A stretch of 19,216 bases of DNA, taken from contig DEPS01000101.1 of NCBI GenBank assembly GCA_002358875.1, forward strand, positions 1 to 19,216, given 5' to 3'. The number at the start of each line of letters is the position of its first letter. Position 1 is the stretch's first letter. Position numbers and translations under genes: made by a program. Source of the DNA: Lachnospiraceae bacterium UBA3386 (GTDB lineage Bacteria; Bacillota; Clostridia; Lachnospirales; Lachnospiraceae). The notes beneath the pieces are model-generated. The model had not been told where the DNA came from. It saw only the letters and a list, made by a program, of their open reading frames with translations, and did not search any database. This document shows positions 13,688-19,216 of this stretch, in pieces.

Positions 13688-13783
13688 AACATAAGAACCT
13701 GAAAAATCTATGAAATCTTTGTGTGCGGATGCATTTTTATGTTCAAATATGTGTACATGTATACATTTATCAGCCGTAATCAG

Positions 13784-13811
13784 GGGGACGGTCCAATAAT
13801 AAACCGTCCCC
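13784..13811 (+). repeat. GGGGACGGT...ACCGTCCCC palindrome, REP-like or plus-strand terminator
   Basis: Perfect 9-bp arms GGGGACGGT (13784-13792) and ACCGTCCCC (13803-13811) flank a 10-base A/T-rich loop. On the plus strand it is followed by TTTTT and later TTTTTT, as in an intrinsic terminator, but both neighbouring genes run on the minus strand, where no T tract follows. Stems with this GGGGACGG core are, as far as I recall, common repeated sequences in clostridial genomes, so a solo REP-type element is as likely as a terminator. Confidence 0.6.
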
Positions 13812-13863
13812 TTTTTAAACTTTTTTCCGGTATGGTCCCCGCAGGAATGGGCCCGGAAGGGGC

Positions 13864-15414
13864 TCACTTCTTTTCTGTTTTCTGATCCTTCTCTTTATCC
13901 GCCTTGGGGAGCCTTCCGTAGGTCTTTGTCAGGCCATAGATGCTCTTTGCCAGCTCTTTTGACAGGAAGTTGGGGCGGACGCGCCACTGCCAGTTGCCCA
14001 TGGCAGTACCGGGGGTATTGAGACGGGCCTCCTCGCCCTTTACCAGAAAGTCCTGGATGGGGATGATGCAGAGGTCGCAGACGCTGCGGTAAGCCTCGCG
14101 GATGAAATCCCAGGTGAAGGCGCCGTAGTCGGTGTTCTCTGAATGGATAAAGCGGCGGGCAAAATCGCGGTCGTGGTCATTGCACTGCTCGATCCAGGCC
14201 CGGGTGGTCGTATTATCGTGAGTCCCGGTGTAAACGACGGCGTTTTTCACATGGTTGTAGGACAGATAGTAGCTGGACTCGGAGGTATCAAAGGCAAACT
14301 GAAGCACCTTCATGCCGGGGAATCCTGTCCCCTCGAGCAGCTTTTCCGTGGCAGGAGTGATATTTCCAAGGTCCTCCGCGATGATGGCGACGTCACCCAG
14401 CTCTTTTTTGACCGCCTTGAAGAAATCAAGGCCGGGGCCCTTGACGACTTCGCCGTGTTCCGCGGTCTTGTCGCCGTAGGGGACTTCGTAATATTCCGCA
14501 AAACCGTTGAAATGGTCGAGGCGGACGACATCGTAGAACTCAAAGTTGCGGGCAAAGCGCTGAATCCACCAGTCATAGCCGCCCCTCTTCATCTTTCTCC
14601 AGTCATAGACGGGGTTGCCCCAGAGCTGGCCGGTCGGTGAGAAGGCATCGGGCGGGCAGCCCGCCACGACAGTCGGCACGAGATCCTTGTCAAATTTGAA
14701 AATCTCCGAGTGCGCCCAGGTCGCCGCGCTGTCCATGGCCACGTAGAAGGGGATATCGCCGATGATCTTCACGCCCTGCTTTCCGGCATAGGCATGGAGC
14801 TTTTTCCACTGGCGGTCAAATTCAAACTGCAAAAAGCGGTAAAAATCAATGTCCTCAGCATATGCCGCAGCGGCCGCGGACAGAGCTTTTTTGTCGCGAA
14901 GACGGTCACCGTCTTCCCAGTCGGTCCAGGACTTGCCCTCATATTTCTTTTTCAGAGCCATATAGAGAGCGTAATCAAAGAGCCAGTAGTGCTCTCTCTC
15001 AAGGTAGGCCTGGTAGTCCGCGTGGTAGGCGCTGTGTCTGGGATCGGATTCCAGCCTGCGGAAGCGGTCAAAGGCAATGCGCAGCACTTCATAGCGGCAG
15101 TTGTACATGGCACCGTAGTCGACCTTCTCGGGATCTGACCCGAAATCGAAACGGTTCACCTCGTCCCAGGTTAAGAGCCCTTCCTCGATCAGCTTTTCCA
15201 GGTCGATGAAATAGGGATTTCCGGCAAAGGAGGATACTGACTGGTAAGGGGAGTCCCCGAAACCGGTCTGGCACAGGGGCAGTACCTGCCAGTAGGTCTG
15301 TCCGGCCTCTTTCAGAAAATCGACAAATTCATAGGCCTCTTTCGAAAAGCATCCGATCCCGAACCGGGAGGGAAGGGAGGACACAGGGTACAGAATTCCG
15401 CTTTCTCGTTTCAT
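13864..15414 (-). CDS. malQ: 4-alpha-glucanotransferase (amylomaltase, GH77)
   Basis: This 516-residue cytoplasmic enzyme transfers alpha-1,4-glucan segments between maltooligosaccharides or glycogen. Catalytic residues are in place: nucleophile Asp300 in VVRLDHFNGF, acid/base Glu347 in IIAEDLGNIT, and Asp400 in YTGTHDNTTTR; the N-terminal ESGILYPVSSLPSRFGIG and GDSPYQSVSSFAGNPYFIDL are diagnostic of bacterial MalQ. Length is normal. AAGGA at 15423-15427 is 7 bases from the ATG at 15414; an in-frame TTG at 15420 is too close to the SD. The tail is Lys-rich (KADKEKDQKTEKK). It lies 68 bp after the flippase gene with a small hairpin between, so it may be transcribed with the polysaccharide genes, although its role is glycogen or maltodextrin metabolism. 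Confidence 0.97.
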   Translation of the reverse strand: MKRESGILYPVSSLPSRFGIGCFSKEAYEFVDFLKEAGQTYWQVLPLCQTGFGDSPYQSVSSFAGNPYFIDLEKLIEEGLLTWDEVNRFDFGSDPEKVDYGAMYNCRYEVLRIAFDRFRRLESDPRHSAYHADYQAYLEREHYWLFDYALYMALKKKYEGKSWTDWEDGDRLRDKKALSAAAAAYAEDIDFYRFLQFEFDRQWKKLHAYAGKQGVKIIGDIPFYVAMDSAATWAHSEIFKFDKDLVPTVVAGCPPDAFSPTGQLWGNPVYDWRKMKRGGYDWWIQRFARNFEFYDVVRLDHFNGFAEYYEVPYGDKTAEHGEVVKGPGLDFFKAVKKELGDVAIIAEDLGNITPATEKLLEGTGFPGMKVLQFAFDTSESSYYLSYNHVKNAVVYTGTHDNTTTRAWIEQCNDHDRDFARRFIHSENTDYGAFTWDFIREAYRSVCDLCIIPIQDFLVKGEEARLNTPGTAMGNWQWRVRPNFLSKELAKSIYGLTKTYGRLPKADKEKDQKTEKK

Positions 15415-15449
15415 TTGCAATTCCTTTCTTGCTGCACTTTTCTTTTCAA

Positions 15450-15469
15450 AGCTGCCCTTTTAAGCAGCT
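15450..15469 (-). other. Small hairpin between flippase and malQ genes
   Basis: AGCTGC (15450-15455) and GCAGCT (15464-15469) form a 6-bp perfect stem with an 8-base loop. On the minus strand it is followed by TTTGAAAAG, too poor in T for a good terminator. It may act as a partial terminator or RNA-processing stem that lowers or separates malQ expression from the flippase transcript. Confidence 0.35.
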
Positions 15470-15482
15470 CTCTCCGGAGCGG

Positions 15483-16937
15483 TCAGGAGCTTTTTCGTCT
15501 GCCGGAAATCACTGCCGGCACGATTTTCTTCCTGTTGATCCATGCCCCCGCTGTGACCAGGAGGGCAAGGATAAGGCGCACCGCTCTGTAGGGGAACAGG
15601 AAATTCACACCGATGGAGACCGCAAGCATGAAAAGGGAGATGAAAAGCACTGCTTTTTCGTCATAAAGATCAAAGCTTCCAATCTTCTCCATACAGGTGC
15701 GCCTGCTGAAAAGATAATGCCCGATGCTGTAGACCAGGTAACATGCCACTGTCGTGTATCCTGCAGCCACGTATCCGAAGATCCCGATAAAAATATAATT
15801 TAAGATCAGGTTCAGGAGCGCAGCGGCCGCGGAAGCCGCGGACATTGCCTTTTGTCTCTCAAAATACATCTGCGGGATCGCGAAAATGTTGTATAAAAAG
15901 ATAAAAAAGACACTGCATGCCACCGGCGGTACGACGTAAACCGCTTCATAATACTCCCTGGAGGCAAAAAATGCAACTGCCTCGGGTACAAACAGGAGCA
16001 TAAAAAAGATCAGTCCGGCAAGCAGGGCGAGGAGCATATTTGTGTTTTTTCGAATCTCGCTGTACTTTTTTCCATTTAGTTTTTCATAGGTCCAGGGCGT
16101 GAGGGAGCTGTTGATGGCGTTGGTAAAGAGCTGGACCAGCATGCCTATGCTGTAGGCCACGCTGTAGATTCCCACGCTGCTCTTTCCGGAGAGCTTCTCG
16201 ATCATGACCCGGTCGGACTGGGCCAGGACGACCATGGAAAGATAGTGCGGAAGGAGGGGGATGTTAAATCCCAGGGCATATTTCCAGTGTTTTTTGTGAT
16301 AAAAAGTCCTTCCACGGAGAAACTGGAGGACCATGATGCTTCCCGCCACAAAAAGCTCCGCAAGGACGACCGAGAGGATCCTGGCAAAGGCCCTGTCTTC
16401 GCCCGCGTGGAGGACCATCCAAAGTCCCAGCAGGGGGTTGAGGGCGCTTTTTAAGAGGGTGACCACGACCGCGTGCCGGTAATTGAACTCGAACCTCTGC
16501 CTGGCGAGCCAGAACTGGGAGCAGGGCTCGACCCACAGATGTAAAAGCATGAGAAAAAGCACCGCCTCTGAAAGCCCCAGGATCCTGCTCCAGAATCCCG
16601 CAAAGGGCACAACGGCTGCCGTGAGCACGAGGCAGAGCGCGGTCACAAGACCCTGCATGGAGGAGACATAAATATCTCTTTTTGCGGGGTCCCGGATCCG
16701 GTTCATCGCGTTATTAAATACACCGTAATAGAGGTTGAGAGACGTGAAAATCGTGAGAATGTTGAACCAGGAAATATAGAGGCTGTAGGTCCCGTACTGC
16801 TCCGTCGTCAGGAGCCGGGTAAACAAAGGAACCGTAATGACGGATATTCCCTTCATCATCAGGTTGCAGAATACAAACCAGATCGACGCCCTGGCCGTGA
16901 CGCCAAGGCGGCGGTATTTTTCAATCAGTCTTGTCAT
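15483..16937 (-). CDS. Oligosaccharide flippase (Wzx/MVF family)
   Basis: This 484-residue protein has about 12-14 hydrophobic segments and the family layout: a short basic N-terminus (MTRLIEKYRR), first helix with ASIWFVFCNLMMKGISVITVP, the conserved FTRLLTTEQYGTYSLYISWF motif after TM1, and DRVMIEKLSGKSSVGIYSVAYSIG in the middle, typical of polysaccharide biosynthesis flippases. It would move undecaprenyl-diphosphate-linked repeat units to the outer face for polymerisation. It starts 13 bp after the nitroreductase stop codon with AAGGA about 10 bases before the ATG, so the two genes belong to the same operon. The end near 15483 (RKKIVPAVISGRRKSS) is a basic cytoplasmic tail. The substrate cannot be told from sequence. 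Confidence 0.93.
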   Translation of the reverse strand: MTRLIEKYRRLGVTARASIWFVFCNLMMKGISVITVPLFTRLLTTEQYGTYSLYISWFNILTIFTSLNLYYGVFNNAMNRIRDPAKRDIYVSSMQGLVTALCLVLTAAVVPFAGFWSRILGLSEAVLFLMLLHLWVEPCSQFWLARQRFEFNYRHAVVVTLLKSALNPLLGLWMVLHAGEDRAFARILSVVLAELFVAGSIMVLQFLRGRTFYHKKHWKYALGFNIPLLPHYLSMVVLAQSDRVMIEKLSGKSSVGIYSVAYSIGMLVQLFTNAINSSLTPWTYEKLNGKKYSEIRKNTNMLLALLAGLIFFMLLFVPEAVAFFASREYYEAVYVVPPVACSVFFIFLYNIFAIPQMYFERQKAMSAASAAAALLNLILNYIFIGIFGYVAAGYTTVACYLVYSIGHYLFSRRTCMEKIGSFDLYDEKAVLFISLFMLAVSIGVNFLFPYRAVRLILALLVTAGAWINRKKIVPAVISGRRKSS

Positions 16938-16950
16938 CTATGAATTATCC

Positions 16951-18009
16951 TTACTTCACTACCTTCAGCACATCCTCCGGCTGTCTGCGCTGGGCGCGGA
17001 TGCAGCGGACTTCTTCCATGCAGTATCCGCAGCCGATGACTCCGACGATCGCCTCTGTGGAGGATATCCCCAGGAGTTTTTTCAGGTCGTTTTCCGTCTT
17101 GTGAAAGGCCTTCCACTGCATGATGCAGTGTCCGATCCCCAGGGAATGGAGGGCGAGGGACAAAAATGCCAGGTAGATCCCTCCGTTGATATACCACTGG
17201 TACTGCTCGACAAAGGAAAAATAAGCCCTGTCCGTCGTCACAATGAGGTAATTGGGGACTTCTCCCTTAAAGCCCGCGCTCCCCGTGATCAGACTATCGA
17301 CCTCAGCGACCTTTTCGGGGCTGCTGCAGAAATAGACTCTGGAGGGCTGGCGGTTGCAGGCCGAGGGTGAGAGATTGGCGATCTGAACAGCCCGGCGGAT
17401 CAGTTTTTCGTCCAGTGGCTCTTGCAGGAAGGAGCGGATGCTGTGCCGGCTGCTCAGGAAGGAAATAAAATCGAATTTTTTTCCTGCGGTAAGCTCCTCT
17501 CCGGGAAGGATCTGCGCTCCCGCGTCCAGCTCCCCGCGGAGTTTTTCCATATATTCTCCGCCGAGCTTTCTGCAGAGGCCGTCATATTTTTTCTTCAGCT
17601 CCGGATACATGGAAAAGCCGGAGGTGTCGTAGTTCTCCTGGAACTCCATATAGGCCATGACGACCCGCAGGGACTCCCGGAAGGGAAAGCCGGCGATCCG
17701 CTCCGGATCCTGTGACATATCCCAAAGAGTGTCCAGAAGATTGCGCACGACAGGCCCGCTGTGGCCGGGCTGTACGTTTCGAAGGCCCAGTCCTTTTTCG
17801 ACAGAATGGGCATCCACCAGGACAGTGCCGTCCTGATAACGGCGGAAAGCCTCCTTTTCCAGCTTTGCGCCCTTATTGTATTCGCGGACAGATGTTCCGA
17901 GCTCATAACCCCTGATGTAGAAATATTTCAGGGCTTTTTTTACTTTTTTTATATTTTTCATATTTTTTCGTGTTGTAGGACAGGAAAAAAGTCTGTCAAA
18001 ATTTATCAT
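16951..18009 (-). CDS. Nitroreductase-family flavoprotein with long N-terminal region
   Basis: A 352-residue protein. Residues 182-335 form an FMN-binding nitroreductase domain: SSRHSIRSF (187-194), ANLSPSACNRQPSRVYF (211-227), QWYINGGIYLAFLSLALHSLGIG and IVGVIGCGYC (321-330). Residues 1-175 are an extra helical region not found in small nitroreductases, with the motif DAHSVEKGLGLRNVQPGHSG (66-85). Proteins of this build are commonly found in surface polysaccharide clusters next to pyruvyl transferases; a redox role on a sugar or on a partner flavoprotein is possible but unproven. The start is uncertain: neither the ATG at 18009 nor an in-frame ATG at 17961 has a clear SD; 18009 is kept because it lies only 29 bp after the previous gene. 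The N-terminal third is rich in Lys codons AAA in A/T-rich DNA, unlike the rest. Confidence 0.82.
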   Translation of the reverse strand: MINFDRLFSCPTTRKNMKNIKKVKKALKYFYIRGYELGTSVREYNKGAKLEKEAFRRYQDGTVLVDAHSVEKGLGLRNVQPGHSGPVVRNLLDTLWDMSQDPERIAGFPFRESLRVVMAYMEFQENYDTSGFSMYPELKKKYDGLCRKLGGEYMEKLRGELDAGAQILPGEELTAGKKFDFISFLSSRHSIRSFLQEPLDEKLIRRAVQIANLSPSACNRQPSRVYFCSSPEKVAEVDSLITGSAGFKGEVPNYLIVTTDRAYFSFVEQYQWYINGGIYLAFLSLALHSLGIGHCIMQWKAFHKTENDLKKLLGISSTEAIVGVIGCGYCMEEVRCIRAQRRQPEDVLKVVK

Positions 18010-18038
18010 CCGTTTTGACTGACAAATTTTATGAGGCT

Positions 18039-19139
18039 TTATATAAGTGCGTCAAAGCTTTCCTTTAAATGGTCATAATATCTGTCCTTAAAAAGAGGCC
18101 GGTCCACTGCCGGGGCTCCTTCTTCAAGAAACTTCAGAGCCAGCTTTTGCGCTTCCTCCGGGGAGCTGGCGAGGGCAAAGGAGCCGGGGAGGTCCTCCTT
18201 GAACCAGTCGGTGCCTGTCACGACCTTATGGTCATTGGTCGCGAGCACGACAACGGGCGTTCCCGCTATAAGGGAAAAGATCGTCCCGTGGTAGCGGTCT
18301 GTGATGACGACCCGGAAGGAGGCAAAATACTTAAGGATGCGGTCCAGCTCCTTTTCAAACCCCTTCACCAGCTCAGGCAGGGAAAGGGGAGATTCCGTAT
18401 CTCCTTTTTCACAGGGTATCTGTCTGTCCTCCAGAGCTTTACGAAGCGCTTCGATCTCCTCGTCGCTGTATTTTTTTTCCGGGTCGCTTCGGACACACAA
18501 ATAAATGCCGTCTCTTTTTTCCCCGTAACTGCGGGTGCCGATGAGCGTTGTCACGATGTCCGGATAAAGAAGGGAGCGGGTCCCGGGGAAAAATTTCTTC
18601 GCGTATCCGAAGGAGATGCTGTCCCTTGCCAAAAAGAGGAGCTTTTTATGCCCGTCATAGATCCTTCCGGTGTTAAAGCCGTCCTTTTCATAGCGGAAGC
18701 TGATCGTCTGGGGCATGATCAGAATACGGTTATCAGGGAAATTTTTTACGACAAAACGGTGCATCCTGTGTTCATAGTGCCTGCTGGTGGTGCAGTAGCC
18801 GCTCTGAATGACAAAAATGTCGTCTTCCCTGACCCTTCGGCGCAAAAAGGCCTGAAAGGAGCGGTCGTAAAAGGGCCATGAGGGCAGCTCGACGATCTTC
18901 CTATCGGGATAATTCTCCCCGCACCATTTTCTGATGCAGTATCTCTGGGCCTGATCTCCCATGTTTTTATGGACCGGGACGCCGCAGAAGAGGATCCTTT
19001 CTTTCGCAGTTTCCGAAGCGGCCAGGTCAGCCTCCGCTCTTTCTTTCAGCCGCCTGCGAAAATCCCGGATCCGGATATAGCGGATCAGCTGTTTTGCAGA
19101 AAAGCCGATATCCCGGGCTCTCATTTCCAGACGATTCAA
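18039..19139 (-). CDS. Polysaccharide pyruvyl transferase family protein
   Basis: This 366-residue soluble protein has the two-lobed PF04230 layout. The N-lobe signature FCGVPVHKNMGDQAQRYCIRKW is at 51-72, the QSGYCTTSR and MPQTISFRY segments follow, and the C-lobe has VITDRYHGTIFSLIAGTPVVVL at 278-299, with His284 expected to act in catalysis or phosphoenolpyruvate binding. Members transfer pyruvate from phosphoenolpyruvate to sugars as a ketal; many cluster homologues have no proven substrate, so pyruvylation here is inferred. It starts with TTG at 19139, chosen because a strong AAAGGAG (19147-19153) lies 7 bases upstream; the first ATG in frame (19124) has none. It leads the visible part of the operon, followed by the nitroreductase gene 29 bp later. 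Confidence 0.88.
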   Translation of the reverse strand: MNRLEMRARDIGFSAKQLIRYIRIRDFRRRLKERAEADLAASETAKERILFCGVPVHKNMGDQAQRYCIRKWCGENYPDRKIVELPSWPFYDRSFQAFLRRRVREDDIFVIQSGYCTTSRHYEHRMHRFVVKNFPDNRILIMPQTISFRYEKDGFNTGRIYDGHKKLLFLARDSISFGYAKKFFPGTRSLLYPDIVTTLIGTRSYGEKRDGIYLCVRSDPEKKYSDEEIEALRKALEDRQIPCEKGDTESPLSLPELVKGFEKELDRILKYFASFRVVITDRYHGTIFSLIAGTPVVVLATNDHKVVTGTDWFKEDLPGSFALASSPEEAQKLALKFLEEGAPAVDRPLFKDRYYDHLKESFDALI

Positions 19140-19158
19140 GGGTTTTCTCCTTTCCGGC

Positions 19159-19216
19159 TCATCTTCTCATAAAACCACTGCATCCGGCCTGCTTCTTTTT
19201 CGATGCCTCAGCCTCC
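19159..19216 (-). CDS. Possible C-terminal end of an upstream gene, cut by the window edge
   Basis: On the minus strand the last 58 bases are open in the frame ending EAEASKKKQAGCSGFMRR and a TGA at 19159-19161, 19 bp before the TTG of the pyruvyl transferase gene. A second frame (ending RPDAVVL) is also open to the edge, and a third frame ends at a TGA overlapping the TTG start (ENP, stop) but has another in-frame TGA near the edge. The fragment is too short to choose securely or to name the product. In similar loci a polysaccharide gene would be expected here. Confidence 0.25.
   Translation of the reverse strand, partial: EAEASKKKQAGCSGFMRR

Larger units (their letters stand above)
13596..13863 (-). 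other. 268-bp intergenic region between malQ and carB
   Basis: From malQ towards carB it holds an imperfect TTCCGG/CCGGAA repeat (about 13826-13858), the GGGGACGGT palindrome (13784-13811), a TACATGTA/TGTATACA compound palindrome (13751-13766), the -10 box (13682-13687), and an 80-nt carB leader with no convincing PyrR site, T-box or riboswitch. No gene is seen. Confidence 0.7.

Noticed and set aside
18000..18003. Promoter inside the start of the nitroreductase gene (TTGACA on the minus strand near 17994-17999)
   Set aside because: No acceptable -10 box lies 16-18 bp downstream; the hexamer is in A/T-rich coding sequence and likely chance.

Overview
The window looks like chromosome of an anaerobic Clostridia bacterium, most likely Lachnospiraceae. 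This is an inference from gene families (NusG-II/Gx transporter pair, CotH-type surface protein, clostridial-type nicotinate phosphoribosyltransferase, pyruvyltransferase/nitroreductase/flippase set), strong AGGAG-type ribosome binding sites, moderate G+C, and the single-copy housekeeping genes. Nothing in the sequence fixes genus or species.

Layout. 1-368: a tRNA-Val(GAC) on the minus strand with its own sigma-A-type promoter. 369-1332: two overlapping plus-strand genes, a NusG domain II membrane-anchored protein and a Gx-family membrane transporter (old name heptaprenyl diphosphate synthase component I). 1380-3202: pncB with a recognisable promoter, a palindrome in its leader, an array of 40-nt direct repeats that starts inside its own 3' end, and a terminator that works in both directions. 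From 3215 to the right edge every gene is on the minus strand. In transcription order (right to left): an upstream gene end, polysaccharide pyruvyl transferase, nitroreductase-family protein, Wzx-type flippase, malQ, then (after a 268-bp gap with a -10 element) carB, a Wzy-like polymerase candidate, a GT2 glycosyltransferase, a 338-bp run of eight hairpins, a GT-C (family 39-like) glycosyltransferase, and a CotH-kinase surface protein.

How the genes work together. Flippase, polymerase candidate, two glycosyltransferases, pyruvyl transferase and the companion nitroreductase look like one end of a Wzx/Wzy-type surface polysaccharide locus. The initiating sugar-phosphate transferase and nucleotide-sugar genes are not here and probably lie beyond the right edge. 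malQ and carB are housekeeping genes lying among them; carB has no carA in the window and is only 36 bp from the polymerase candidate, with no visible terminator between.

Most interesting points: (1) the last ~140 residues of the GT-C enzyme resemble the FAM3/ILEI (interleukin-like EMT inducer) fold, apparently with the two halves in swapped order compared with animal FAM3; (2) the dense array of eight different hairpins at 7773-8110; (3) the 40-nt repeat array that seems to have grown out of the pncB stop-codon region; (4) 8-codon (24-nt) repeats in two separate envelope proteins; (5) a palindrome in the pncB leader that could act as an operator or as a switch on the ribosome binding site.
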